A stretch of DNA of 64,000 nt. Origin: Tepidiformaceae bacterium (GTDB lineage Bacteria; Chloroflexota; Dehalococcoidia; Tepidiformales; Tepidiformaceae). Each line of letters begins with the position of its first letter. The stretch's first letter is position 1. Shown here one piece after another: positions 1-8,440 of this stretch. Below the pieces are notes generated by a model. It ran no database searches, was not told the DNA's origin, and saw nothing but the letters and a program-made list of their open reading frames with translations. Both the position numbers and the translations under genes were made by a program. The stretch covers positions 1,403,289 to 1,467,288 of the forward strand of contig OY282446.1 in NCBI GenBank assembly GCA_958295975.1, written 5' to 3'.

Positions 1-372
1 CTCCTCGCCGACGGCCAGCGCAGCGCCCTCTTCCGCTCCCGCAGCAGCCTGCGCGGGCGCGTCGAGGAGCTCCTGCCCGGCCACGAGGTCGCCTTCTTCT
101 ACCTGCGCGCGGGCGACGACGTGGCGCGCGTCGAGCTGCCCGTCTGGGCCGCCTCCGCGGAGCGGGCGCAGCGCCTCCACGCCGCCCTCGTCGACCAGTG
201 CCGCCGCTGCGAGGGCTACCCCCGCGCCCTGCAGGAGGCGCACGAACAGGCCGTCATCTCCGCGCGCGACCGCGCCTGGTTCGAGCGCCTGCTCGAGCGG
301 TTGGAGGGGGAGCGCGGCGCGCCCCGCCGCCACGCGGGCAAGCAGCGCAGCAAGCGCGTGCGCGCGCTGTGA
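1..372 (+). CDS. nurA: DNA end-resection nuclease NurA, C-terminal part
   Basis: The frame is open from the first base, so the gene begins outside the window and only about 123 C-terminal residues are present. The tail has the NurA ending: a beta-strand segment AFFYLR, then RVELPVW, then GYPRALQEAHEQAV, which resembles the GYP...L..AH signature near the end of NurA proteins. NurA is a 5'-3' nuclease that works with the HerA translocase to resect DNA ends. The assignment is strengthened by herA two genes downstream, and the stop codon overlaps the GTG of the next gene by 4 bp, so the three genes form one operon. The catalytic acidic residues lie upstream of the window and cannot be checked. 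Confidence 0.75.
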   Translation, partial: LLADGQRSALFRSRSSLRGRVEELLPGHEVAFFYLRAGDDVARVELPVWAASAERAQRLHAALVDQCRRCEGYPRALQEAHEQAVISARDRAWFERLLERLEGERGAPRRHAGKQRSKRVRAL

Positions 373-959
373 GCGGGACCTGCCGCGTCGTCCGCGCGGG
401 CGTGCGCGCCTTCGATTGCGCCTACGCGCGCTACACGAGCGAGCCCTTCGCGCTGGGGCAGATGCTCGCCGTGCGCGAGGGGCCGTGCTTCACCTTCGGC
501 GTGGTGGCGGACAGCGAGAGCGGCCCCGAGGACCCCGCCCGCCCCATCCTCCCCCGCGGCGAGCCCGGCCAGAGCGCCGCCGAGGTGCTGGCCGGGAACC
601 CCGAAATCCCGCTGCTGCTGCGAACCACGCTCGCCGCCGCCGTCTGCGGCCACGTCGAGCGCGAGGTGGCGCGCCCCTTCCCGCCCCCGCGCCCGCCGCC
701 GCTGCTGGCCGAGGTGCACGCCGCCACCGACGAGGAGAAGGTGCGCGTCGCCGCGGGCGGCGGCTTCCTCGTGCCCCTGCTCGCCAACCCCGCCGTGGAC
801 GACGCCGTGGTGGCCGCCGCCATCCGCGACGTGGCCCGCGCCTCCGGTCCCGACGCGCGCGCCTTCACCGTCCGCGCGGGCAAGGAGCTGGCGCGCCTGC
901 TCAAGGCCGAGCCCTCGCGTCTGACCAGCATCCTGCGCGCCGTGGAGCCGGGGCCGTGA
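369..959 (+). CDS. Uncharacterised protein encoded between nurA and herA
   Basis: This 196-residue protein starts at a GTG overlapping the nurA stop (GTGA) and ends overlapping the herA start in the same way, so it is translationally coupled to both. I do not recognise a catalytic motif. The N-terminal third (FALGQMLAVREG, then TFGVVADSESG) resembles a small beta-barrel of the HAS-barrel kind found at the N-terminus of HerA. The C-terminal half looks helical and ends RLLKAEPSRLTSILRAVEPGP-like. The position inside a nurA-herA operon suggests an accessory subunit of the resection machine, which is an inference from context only. No signal peptide or membrane segment is visible. Confidence 0.7.
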   Translation: MSGTCRVVRAGVRAFDCAYARYTSEPFALGQMLAVREGPCFTFGVVADSESGPEDPARPILPRGEPGQSAAEVLAGNPEIPLLLRTTLAAAVCGHVEREVARPFPPPRPPPLLAEVHAATDEEKVRVAAGGGFLVPLLANPAVDDAVVAAAIRDVARASGPDARAFTVRAGKELARLLKAEPSRLTSILRAVEPGP

Positions 960-2662
960 GCGAATCGCCGCGCGCCCCCGACGGCGGCGGCCCCCTCGGC
1001 GCGGTGGTCGGCGGCTCCCTCGCGAAGGGGCTGGAGGTGCGCCTCGACGCGGGCCGCACGGCGCAGCTGGGCCAGTACGCCATGACGCGCATCGACGGCG
1101 GCGCGCGCCTGCTCGGCATGGTCACCGACGTCGTGCTCAAGTCCGTGGACGCCGGGCCCACCGTGTGGCCGCCGGGCGACGGCGACTCCTCCCTGCTGGG
1201 CGAGGTGCTGCGCGATACGGGCGTCTACACCGCCGTCGCCGTCGACCCCTACCTCGAACTCCCCGACGCCGGGGGCGAACCCTCCCGCGCGCGCCGCCTG
1301 CCGGGCCACTTCGCCCCGGTCCACGCCGCCGACCAGCCCGCGCTCGACCGCGCCTTCTCCACGGAGGGGCGCGCGGCCATCCCCCTCGGCGCGCCCCTGG
1401 GCATGGAGCGCCTCGACGTGGCCATCGACTTCGAGCGCCTCTTCGAGCGCTCCGCGGGCGTGTTCGGCAAGAGCGGCACGGGCAAGAGCGTGCTCGTCCT
1501 GCAGATGCTCGACGCCATGCTCATGCGCTCCGCCGCCGCCCGCGCCAACGGCGAACGCACCGTGGCCCTCGTCTTCGACATGCACGACGACTACGGCTGG
1601 GGCATGAAGTTCCAGGGTGCGGGCGTGAGCGAGCTGCGCTCCCTCAAGGACCGCCACCCGACCGACGTCGAGCTATACTCGCTCGAGGCGGACGCCCCCC
1701 GCTCGGACGGGCGGGTGCTCGTGGGCACGCGCGACATCCAGCCCGACGACCTCGAGGTGCTGCGCGAGACGCTCAACCTCACCGACCACGCCGTCGAGGC
1801 CGCGCGCGATTGCCGCGGGCGCTTCGGCCCCGGCTGGATCGACGAGATGCTCGCCAGCGACCCCACCCCCGCGCTCGTGGCCAAACTCTGGCGCGACGCT
1901 CCCGACGAGCAGGTCACCTGGCCGCAGGTCGGCGCCCGCATCGGCTATCCGGGCTCGCTCGAAAACCTGCGCCGCGGCCTCCGCAACCTCGCCCGCAAGG
2001 ACTTCGTGAAGTCGGGCGAGGCCCAGTTCGGCGACGTGATCGAGCACATCGTGCGCTCCCTGCAGGGCGGCAAGAGCGTGGTCGTGCAGTTCGGGCGGCA
2101 TGGCTCCGACCTCGTGAGCTACATGCTCGTGGCCAACATGCTCTCGCGCCGCATCTGGGCGAGCTACCGCGACGGCATCGAGCGTGCCCGCGGACGCGCC
2201 GCCGCCCCCAACCGCCTCGTCATCGTCATTGAGGAGGCGCACAAGTTCGTGGACCGCTCCGTGGCCGGGCAGAGCATCTTCGGCCAGATCGCGCGCGAGC
2301 TGCGCAAGTACAACGTCACCCTGCTGGTCATCGACCAGCGCCCCAGCCGCATCGACCCCGAGGTGCTCTCGCAGATCGGCACCAAATTCTGCCTGCAGCT
2401 GGACAGCGACGGCGACGTGGAAGCGCTGGTGGGCGGGGCCGCCGGACGGAGCGGCCTGCGCCAGGTCGTGGCCGCCCTCGAAAGCAACCGCCAGGCGCTC
2501 GTCTTCGGCCACGCCATCCCCATGCCCGTGGTCGTGCGCACGCCCGAGGCGGGCAACGCCCCCTCCGCGCGCGACTCCCTGCGCCGCCGCCTGGGCCTGC
2601 CCGAAAAGGAAGCGAAGAGCCCCGCGGGCGCCCTCTTCGGCGGCCCCGCCGCGGAGGACTAG
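956..2662 (+). CDS. herA: HerA-like hexameric DNA translocase ATPase
   Basis: Residues 10-110 or so form an N-terminal HAS-barrel (GSLAKGLEVRLDAG...GQYAM). A P-loop GKSGTGKS lies at residues 171-178, and a Walker B segment RLVIVIEEAH at about 420-429 has paired glutamates, as expected for FtsK/HerA-class ATPases. Further motifs (DQRPSRIDPEV, about 460; QIGTKFCLQL) match the C-terminal sensor and arginine region. The length, 568 residues, is normal. HerA pumps DNA ends into NurA for resection. The start is the GTG that overlaps the previous stop; longer in-frame extensions would run through the preceding gene. It ends tail-to-tail with secDF, with the stop codons overlapping. Confidence 0.9.
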   Translation: MSESPRAPDGGGPLGAVVGGSLAKGLEVRLDAGRTAQLGQYAMTRIDGGARLLGMVTDVVLKSVDAGPTVWPPGDGDSSLLGEVLRDTGVYTAVAVDPYLELPDAGGEPSRARRLPGHFAPVHAADQPALDRAFSTEGRAAIPLGAPLGMERLDVAIDFERLFERSAGVFGKSGTGKSVLVLQMLDAMLMRSAAARANGERTVALVFDMHDDYGWGMKFQGAGVSELRSLKDRHPTDVELYSLEADAPRSDGRVLVGTRDIQPDDLEVLRETLNLTDHAVEAARDCRGRFGPGWIDEMLASDPTPALVAKLWRDAPDEQVTWPQVGARIGYPGSLENLRRGLRNLARKDFVKSGEAQFGDVIEHIVRSLQGGKSVVVQFGRHGSDLVSYMLVANMLSRRIWASYRDGIERARGRAAAPNRLVIVIEEAHKFVDRSVAGQSIFGQIARELRKYNVTLLVIDQRPSRIDPEVLSQIGTKFCLQLDSDGDVEALVGGAAGRSGLRQVVAALESNRQALVFGHAIPMPVVVRTPEAGNAPSARDSLRRRLGLPEKEAKSPAGALFGGPAAED

Positions 2663-5040
2663 CCCGACGCGGTTTCGGGCGCGGCCCCCGCGCGCGGGCG
2701 CAGCCGCCGCAGGAAGCGCCCCACGTCGCCGCGCTCCCACGCCACCAGCAGCTGCGCCGCCACGAAGATGCTGCTGTAGGTGCCCGCGATCACGCCCACC
2801 AGCAGCACCAGCAGGAAGTTCTGGATGGTCACGCCCCCGATCAGGAACATGGCGATGATCGTCAGCACCGTCACGAAGGAGGTGTTGATGGAGCGCACGA
2901 GCGTCTCCGTGAGGCTCACGTTGACCGCCTCCGTGAAGGGCACGTAGGCGTCGCGCGAGGTCACCTCCCGCACGCGGTCGAACACCACGATGGTGTCGTG
3001 CACGGAGAAGCCGATGACCGTCAGGATGGCCACGATGAAGGCCGTGTCCACCTCCGTGCCCGCGAACTTGGCCAGCAGCGAGAAGAGGCCCAGCACGATC
3101 ACGGAGTCGTGGATGAGCGCCAGCACGGCGCAGAGTCCGTAGCGCCAGGGGCTGGGCTGGCGGCGGAAGGCGAAGGCCACGTAGATGAGGATGGCCGCCG
3201 CCGCCGCCCCCACCGCCAGCGTCGCGTCCCGCGCGATCTCCGTGGACACCGTCCCCGACACGGTGGCGAAGTCGCGGCGCTCGACGGGCCCGAACTCCGC
3301 CTCCAGCGCGGCGATGATGTCGTCGATTTCGCCGGGGGCCGCCGGTCCCGCCGCCGCCGTCAGGGGCGGCGCGCCCTCCAGTTCCACCGTGCGTATGAGG
3401 AAGGCGTCCGCGCCCGCGCCCTGCACGCGCGCCTCCTCGTGCCCCAGCTCCCCCAGCGCCTCGCGCAGCCCGTCGCCGTCCACCGCCCCGGGCTCGAAGG
3501 CCAGCGTGAAGGTGGAGCCGCCCGTGAACTCGATGCCCGCGCGCAGCGAGGGCGGCACCGCCAGCGTCACCACCGCCGCCGTGAACACCGCCAGCGAGAG
3601 GCCCAGCGGAATCCAGCGCCGCTGCGCGAAGGAGATGAAGCTCGGACGCGCCGCGCCCTCCGCTGCGCCCGCGGCGTCGCCCGCTGCCGGGGGCGCGGCG
3701 TTGAACAGCCACGCCGAGCGCGCCAGGCGCGTGCCCGTGAACAGCCGCAGGAAGGTGCGCGTCACCACGATCGCCGAGAACATGCTCACGGCCACGCCGA
3801 TGGCCAGCGTGATGGCGAAGCCGCGCACGAACGACGCCCCGAACTGGTCGCCGAACCAGAAGAGGATGGCGCAGGTGATGAAGGTGGCGACGTTGGAATC
3901 GCGGATCGAGGGCCACGCCCGCCGGAAACCCGTCTCCGCCGCCGCCGCCAGCGGACGCCCGCGGCGTAGCTCCTCCTTCGTGCGTTCGAAGATGAGGATG
4001 TTGGCGTCCACCGCCATGCCCACCGAGAGGATGAAGGCGGCGATGCCCGACAGCGTGAGCGTCACCGGCCACAGCTTGAACACGGTCAGCGTGATGAGCG
4101 CGTAGACGACGAGGGCGAAGGCCGCCAGCAGCCCGGGGAAGCGGTAGTACAGGATCATGAAGGCGAGCACCGCCAGCAGCCCGATCTCGGCGGCGTTCAC
4201 GGAGGCGCGCACGGAGTCGTCCCCCAGCGAGGCGCTCACCTCGTTCGCCTGGATCGTGCTCAGGGGCACCGGCAGCGCGCCCGCGTTCAGCTGCCGCGAG
4301 AGGTCCGCCGCCTCCGTGAAGCTGTCCAGCCCCGTGATCGTGCCCACGTCCGAGATCACGCCCTGCACCACGGCGTCCGAAATGCGCTCGTCGTCGAGGT
4401 AGATGAGGATGCGCCGCCGCGGGTCGTCCTGGGCGTAGCCGAGCGCGCGCGAGGTGATCTGCTCGACGATGTCGGCCCCTTCGTCCGTCGTCTGGAAGTT
4501 CACGGCGAAGGTCACGCCCCGCCGTTCGGGCTCGGTGTTGTTCTGCAGGTGCTGGCCCGACATCTGCACGGTGCGCCCGTCCACCACGCCCGTGGCCGGG
4601 ACTTCCAGGCCGTTCTCGTCGTACACGAAGTATCTGAGCGAGGCCGTGCGCCCGATGAGCCGCTCGGCGTCCGGCAGGCTCATGCCCGGCACCTGCACGT
4701 CGAGGCGGTTGCCGCTGGCGATCTGGATCTGCGGCTCCACCACGCCGAAGGCGTCCACGCGCCGCTCGATCACCTCGCGCGCCACCTCCAGCGACTCCGT
4801 CAGGTCGCCCTCGAAGTCGGCGGGCGGCTCCGCCTGCAGCACGAGGTGCGCGCCGCCCTGCAGGTCGAGCCCCAGGCGCATGGCCGTGCGCTCGAAGCCG
4901 CCGATGCTCAGGCCCCGGCCCGCGGGCCAGAAATCGCCCGGCAGGTAGCGGCTCGGCGCACTCGGCCAGACCACGATCAGGCAGAAGACGCTGGCCGCCA
5001 GAATCGCCAGGAACACCCCGCCGGTGGACGCCCTAGGCAT
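2659..5040 (-). CDS. secDF: Fused SecD-SecF protein-export membrane protein
   Basis: This 793-residue protein joins SecD and SecF in one chain. The SecD half opens with a membrane segment, then RLGLDLQGGAHLVLQ, the SecD signature, a large periplasmic/extracellular P1-like region, and a six-helix bundle around residues 270-430 with VGMAVDANILIFERTKEEL. The SecF half begins near residue 440 and carries GIEFTGGSTFTLAF and GFSVHDTIVVFDRVRE. SecDF uses proton motive force to pull secreted proteins out of the Sec channel. It overlaps yajC by 8 bp, and YajC binds SecDF, so this is the usual yajC-secDF operon. Its stop overlaps the stop of the convergent herA. Confidence 0.95.
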   Translation of the reverse strand: MPRASTGGVFLAILAASVFCLIVVWPSAPSRYLPGDFWPAGRGLSIGGFERTAMRLGLDLQGGAHLVLQAEPPADFEGDLTESLEVAREVIERRVDAFGVVEPQIQIASGNRLDVQVPGMSLPDAERLIGRTASLRYFVYDENGLEVPATGVVDGRTVQMSGQHLQNNTEPERRGVTFAVNFQTTDEGADIVEQITSRALGYAQDDPRRRILIYLDDERISDAVVQGVISDVGTITGLDSFTEAADLSRQLNAGALPVPLSTIQANEVSASLGDDSVRASVNAAEIGLLAVLAFMILYYRFPGLLAAFALVVYALITLTVFKLWPVTLTLSGIAAFILSVGMAVDANILIFERTKEELRRGRPLAAAAETGFRRAWPSIRDSNVATFITCAILFWFGDQFGASFVRGFAITLAIGVAVSMFSAIVVTRTFLRLFTGTRLARSAWLFNAAPPAAGDAAGAAEGAARPSFISFAQRRWIPLGLSLAVFTAAVVTLAVPPSLRAGIEFTGGSTFTLAFEPGAVDGDGLREALGELGHEEARVQGAGADAFLIRTVELEGAPPLTAAAGPAAPGEIDDIIAALEAEFGPVERRDFATVSGTVSTEIARDATLAVGAAAAAILIYVAFAFRRQPSPWRYGLCAVLALIHDSVIVLGLFSLLAKFAGTEVDTAFIVAILTVIGFSVHDTIVVFDRVREVTSRDAYVPFTEAVNVSLTETLVRSINTSFVTVLTIIAMFLIGGVTIQNFLLVLLVGVIAGTYSSIFVAAQLLVAWERGDVGRFLRRLRPRAGAAPETASG

Positions 5041-5392
5041 GCGGCTCGGCGGTCTCGCCCGCGCCCGAACTCGCGATGGCCGCCGCGGACGGCGCTTCCC
5101 CGGGCGCGCTCTCCAGCGTCGTCAGCCGCCGCTCGATCGCCTCCGTGAGCGCGCGCACGCGGATGCCCGGCGCGATCTCCAGCACCAGCTCCGTGGGACC
5201 GTCCGGCGGCGCGAGCACGTCCTTCACCTCGCCGATGATGCCGCCCGTCGTCACCACCTCGTCCCCCACGCGCAGCTCGCGCACGGCCCGCTTGCGCTGC
5301 CGCTGCTGCTTCAGCACGGGCTGGAGCAGGATGAAGTAGAACGCGGCCACGGCGAGCACCGTGTAGAAGATGACGCTGAGCATCACGGCCAT
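5033..5392 (-). CDS. yajC: Preprotein translocase accessory subunit YajC
   Basis: A 119-residue protein with one N-terminal membrane helix (residues 4-24, AVMLSVIFYTVLAVAAFYF) followed by a charged stretch QQRQRKRAVREL and the YajC motif VGDEVVTTGGIIGEV. A C-terminal extension of about 35 residues, rich in Ala/Glu, is variable in the family. YajC associates with SecDF at the SecYEG channel. It is the first gene of the pair, with a possible promoter box about 24 bases upstream of the ATG. Confidence 0.92.
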   Translation of the reverse strand: MAVMLSVIFYTVLAVAAFYFILLQPVLKQQRQRKRAVRELRVGDEVVTTGGIIGEVKDVLAPPDGPTELVLEIAPGIRVRALTEAIERRLTTLESAPGEAPSAAAIASSGAGETAEPHA

Positions 5393-5415
5393 GGCTGCTG
5401 TCCCCCGGCCCGGCG

Positions 5416-5421
5416 ATGGTA
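5416..5421 (-). promoter_or_regulatory. Possible -10 box of yajC-secDF
   Basis: On the minus strand the hexamer reads TACCAT, 23 nt before the yajC ATG. It fits the TANNNT pattern seen before many genes here. No convincing -35 hexamer is visible. Confidence 0.35.
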
Positions 5422-5461
5422 GGCCAGCCCCCGCGAGCGGTCCAGCCGAAGCGGCGCGGCC

Positions 5462-6184
5462 TCAGCCCGCGGGCGCCGCGTCCGTCGCCGCCGTGGCCTC
5501 CGCCGTGCGCCGCACGATGTGGCCGAGGAAGGCCACGTGCCGCTCGAAGTGCTCGCGCCCGTAGGCCGGGCCGCGCGTCGCCATCCCGTCCGCCAGCTGC
5601 AGCAGCATGAGCGGCAGCGTCTGGCCCGCCACGTCCCGCGCGAAGCGGCGCAGGGCGCGGTCGCTCGGCGGCCACGCGCGCGCGAACTCCCCCGGGCGCA
5701 GGTGCTGGCGCACCATGGCCGTCACGAAGGCGACGCCCGCGGGCGCGAAGCCGAGCGTCTCCAGCCGCCCCTCCAGCAGCTCCGCCCCCGCCGGGCCGTG
5801 CCGCGGGAAGCGCAGCCGTCCGTCCCGCTCCACCGCCGTGCGCGGCTTGGCCACGTCGTGCGTGAGGCAGGCCAGCCGCAGCAGGTGGAGGATGGGCGCC
5901 CCGTCGATCTCCCGCGCCAGCCACTCGCCCACGCGCAGCTCCGGCGCGGGATCGGGCAGCCGCAGCCCCTCCACGCCCTCCCCCAGCGCGCGGTCGAGCG
6001 CATCCACCGCCGCGAGGTTGTGGTCGAGCACGTCGTAGTGGTGGAGCGCGGGCTGCGCGAAGCCGCGCCCCTCCTCCAGCTCCGGCAGCAGCTCCGTGAG
6101 CGCGCCCGCGGCGTCGAGCGCGCGCAGCCGCGCCCCGGCCTCCGGCGAGGCCAGCGCATGGAGCAGCGCCGCGGGCGGCGTCAC
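5462..6184 (-). CDS. HD-domain protein resembling the C-terminal part of CCA-adding enzymes
   Basis: The 240-residue protein has HHYDVLDHNLAAVDAL and LTHDVAKPRT, which supply the His and His-Asp ligands of an HD phosphohydrolase fold, and a later RQHLRPGEFAR. The layout (LTELLPELEEGRG just before the HHYDV motif) matches the linker and HD region of bacterial tRNA nucleotidyltransferase/poly(A) polymerase proteins. The nucleotidyltransferase head with its DxD residues is absent. It is probably a metal-dependent phosphatase or phosphodiesterase with unknown substrate. The GTG start overlaps the Xer stop (GTGA), so it is translated with the recombinase. Confidence 0.75.
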   Translation of the reverse strand: MTPPAALLHALASPEAGARLRALDAAGALTELLPELEEGRGFAQPALHHYDVLDHNLAAVDALDRALGEGVEGLRLPDPAPELRVGEWLAREIDGAPILHLLRLACLTHDVAKPRTAVERDGRLRFPRHGPAGAELLEGRLETLGFAPAGVAFVTAMVRQHLRPGEFARAWPPSDRALRRFARDVAGQTLPLMLLQLADGMATRGPAYGREHFERHVAFLGHIVRRTAEATAATDAAPAG

Positions 6185-7089
6185 GCCCGCGGATGCGCCT
6201 TGTCGTACTGCTCGCGCCGCTGCTGGTCCGTCAGCTGCGTGTAGACCTGCGTGGTGGAGATGCTGGCGTGGCCCAGCGCCTCCTGCACGTTCCGCAGGGG
6301 CATTCCCCCCGACAGCATGTGCGTGGCGTAGGTGTGGCGCAGCATGTGCGGCGTGACCTTGCCCAGCCCCGCCTCGCGCGCGTACCGCTTCAGGATGAGC
6401 CAGAAGCCCTGCCGCGTGAGCCGCCCCCCGTGGCGGTTCACGAACAGCGCCGGCTCCTCCGGCCCCGCCGCCATCTTCGGGCGCACGTTGAAGATGTAGC
6501 GCCGCAGCTCGTCCACCACCCGCTGCTCGAGCGGCATCGACCGCTCCTGGTCGCCCTTGCCCACGCCCCGCACGGTCACGGGCACGCTCTCCAGGGAGAC
6601 CTGGGCCGCGTCCAGCGAGACCAGCTCCGTCACGCGCATGCCCGTGGCGTAGGCCAGCTCCAGCATGGCCTTGTCCCGCTGCGCCGTGGCCGCGTTGGAG
6701 CGCGCGGGCTGCTCCAGCAGCGCGTCCACCTCCTCGATCGTGAGCGCGCGCGGCAGCGACTTCCCCGTCGTGGGCGAACGCAGCTCCTTCGCCGGGTCGT
6801 GCTCCAGCCCCCCCTCCGAGGCGAGGAAGCCGAAGAACGACTTCACCGCCGCCGCCTTGCGCGCCACCGTGGCGTCCGCGTAGCCCCGCCCGCGCAGCTC
6901 CTCGACGAAGGCCACCAGCATCCCGCGCGAGACCGACTCCCACGCGGCGCGGCCATCCACGGCGACGGGGCGCAGGGCCGTGCTCCGCTCCAGCTGCCCG
7001 AGGTCGCTCTTGTAGGCCGCGATCGTGTTGCCGGAGGCGTTCTTCTCGACCTGCAGGAAGTCGAGAAACTCCGCGATCCGAGAATCCAT
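6181..7089 (-). CDS. xer: Xer-family tyrosine site-specific recombinase
   Basis: The 302-residue protein has an N-terminal SAM-like core-binding domain (FLDFLQVEKNASGNTIAAY) and a C-terminal catalytic domain with all active residues visible: Arg in YATGMRVTELV, Lys in VGKGDQERS, HMLRH, LGHAS and the nucleophile Tyr in TTQVYTQL. It resembles XerC/XerD, which resolve chromosome dimers at dif during division; no partner Xer is in the window. I chose the ATG at 7089 because a GGGAGG sequence sits about nine bases upstream, whereas the in-frame ATG at 7107 lacks one. Confidence 0.9.
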   Translation of the reverse strand: MDSRIAEFLDFLQVEKNASGNTIAAYKSDLGQLERSTALRPVAVDGRAAWESVSRGMLVAFVEELRGRGYADATVARKAAAVKSFFGFLASEGGLEHDPAKELRSPTTGKSLPRALTIEEVDALLEQPARSNAATAQRDKAMLELAYATGMRVTELVSLDAAQVSLESVPVTVRGVGKGDQERSMPLEQRVVDELRRYIFNVRPKMAAGPEEPALFVNRHGGRLTRQGFWLILKRYAREAGLGKVTPHMLRHTYATHMLSGGMPLRNVQEALGHASISTTQVYTQLTDQQRREQYDKAHPRA

Positions 7090-7145
7090 CCCCTGGTCCC
7101 TCCCCATCGGGAATTGGCGGCGCGCCGTCGCGTGGGAGCGCGCCG

Positions 7146-7151
7146 ATCCTA
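7146..7151 (-). promoter_or_regulatory. Possible -10 box of the xer-HD pair
   Basis: The minus strand reads TAGGAT, 56 nt upstream of the preferred xer ATG, in a 127-bp gap after tyrS. It fits the local TANNNT pattern. The rest of the gap (7090-7216) shows nothing else I can support. Confidence 0.35.
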
Positions 7152-7216
7152 GCCGTCGCGGCGCGGACGGGCTACGGCGCGGGCGCGGCCCGTGTGAAGA
7201 TTCGGGCGGCGCGGCC

Positions 7217-8440
7217 TCATTCCCCCGCGCCCGTGATCCGCAGCCAGCGCCGCCTGCCCACGCGCACGCGCGCGCCCGGACGCGCGGGCGCGCGCTCGTC
7301 CGTCACGGGCTCGCCGTCCACGCTCACCGCGCCCTGGCCGAAGAGCCGCCGCGCCTCCCGCCGCGAGGGGGCCGCGCCCGCCGCCACGATCACGTCGATG
7401 AGCGCCTGCCCCGCGCGCGCGGGCGCGTCCGGCGCGTCGTCCGGCGCCTGCCCGTGCTGCACCGTGCGCTCGAAATGGGTCTCGGCGCGCGCCGCCGCCG
7501 CCTCGCCGTGCAGCTCCGCCACGATCGTGCGCGCCAGCCGCTTCTTCTCCGCCAGCGGGTCGCGCTCGCCGCCCGCCAGCCCCCGCGCCGTCGCCGCCAC
7601 CTCCGCGCGGTCGAGGTTGGTGGCCAGCTCGAACCAGCTCGCCAGCGCGCCGTCGGGGATGGACATGGCCTTGCCGTACTGCTCCTCCGGGGCCTCGTCC
7701 AGCCCGATGAAGTTGCCCGCCGATTTCGACATGCGCGCGACGCCGTCCGTGCCCACGAGGATGGGCATGGTCACGGGCACGTGCTTGCGCTGCCCCGCCG
7801 CCTCCTGCAGCTTGCGCCCGGCCATCAGGTTGAACAGCTGCTCCGTGCCCCCCACCTGCACGTCGCAGGCCAGCGCGCGCGCGTCGTAGCCCTGCAGCAG
7901 GGCGTAGAGGAACTCGTGCAGGTAGATGGCGTCGCCCCGCTCCCGCCGCTCGCGGAAGTTGTCCCGCGCCAGCATCTCGGTCACCGTGAAGCGCGACATG
8001 AGGGCGATGAGGTCGGGCAGCGCGAGCTTCCCCAGCCACTCCGAATTGCGCCGCACCTCCGTCCGCGCCGGGTCCAGGATTTTGGACGCCTGCGCCAGAT
8101 AGGTGCGCTCGTTCGCCGCCGCCTCCTCGCGCGTCAGCAGCGGGCGCAGCCGGTTCTTGTCGGAGGGATCGCCGATCAGCGCCGTCGTGTCCCCGATGAG
8201 GAAGACCGTCTCGTGGCCGAACCGCTGGAACTGGCGCAGCTTGCGAAGGGGCACGGCGTGGCCCAGCGTGAGCGCGCTCGCCGTGGGGTCCACGCCCAGG
8301 TAGACGCGCAGGGGGCGGTCCTCCGCCAGCAGCGCGCGCAGCTCCGCCGCGAACGCCCGCCGCAGCTCCCCGTCGCCGTACTCCACGCCGCTCATGAGCG
8401 TGAAGAGCTGCTCGTCCACGGGGGCCATGACGCGGCTCAC
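7217..8440 (-). CDS. tyrS: Tyrosyl-tRNA synthetase
   Basis: This 407-residue class I synthetase has YLGVDPTASALTLGHAV (the HIGH-type motif, with the GH pair) near residue 45, IGDTTALIGDPSDKN, the tyrosine/tRNA-binding region CDVQVGGTEQLFN and the KMSKS-type loop ARMSKSAGN near residue 235. A C-terminal S4 RNA-binding domain (APSRREARRLFGQGAVSVDG) ends the protein. It charges tRNA-Tyr. The GTG start overlaps the ribF stop by 4 bp, making it the last gene of the long trp-aroH-scpA-ribF run. No T-box is seen before it, unlike the trpS unit. Confidence 0.93.
   Translation of the reverse strand: MSRVMAPVDEQLFTLMSGVEYGDGELRRAFAAELRALLAEDRPLRVYLGVDPTASALTLGHAVPLRKLRQFQRFGHETVFLIGDTTALIGDPSDKNRLRPLLTREEAAANERTYLAQASKILDPARTEVRRNSEWLGKLALPDLIALMSRFTVTEMLARDNFRERRERGDAIYLHEFLYALLQGYDARALACDVQVGGTEQLFNLMAGRKLQEAAGQRKHVPVTMPILVGTDGVARMSKSAGNFIGLDEAPEEQYGKAMSIPDGALASWFELATNLDRAEVAATARGLAGGERDPLAEKKRLARTIVAELHGEAAAARAETHFERTVQHGQAPDDAPDAPARAGQALIDVIVAAGAAPSRREARRLFGQGAVSVDGEPVTDERAPARPGARVRVGRRRWLRITGAGE

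Noticed and set aside
1673-4072. 799-residue minus-strand frame across herA and secDF
   Set aside because: It is out of frame with secDF and antisense to herA, and has no recognisable domain.
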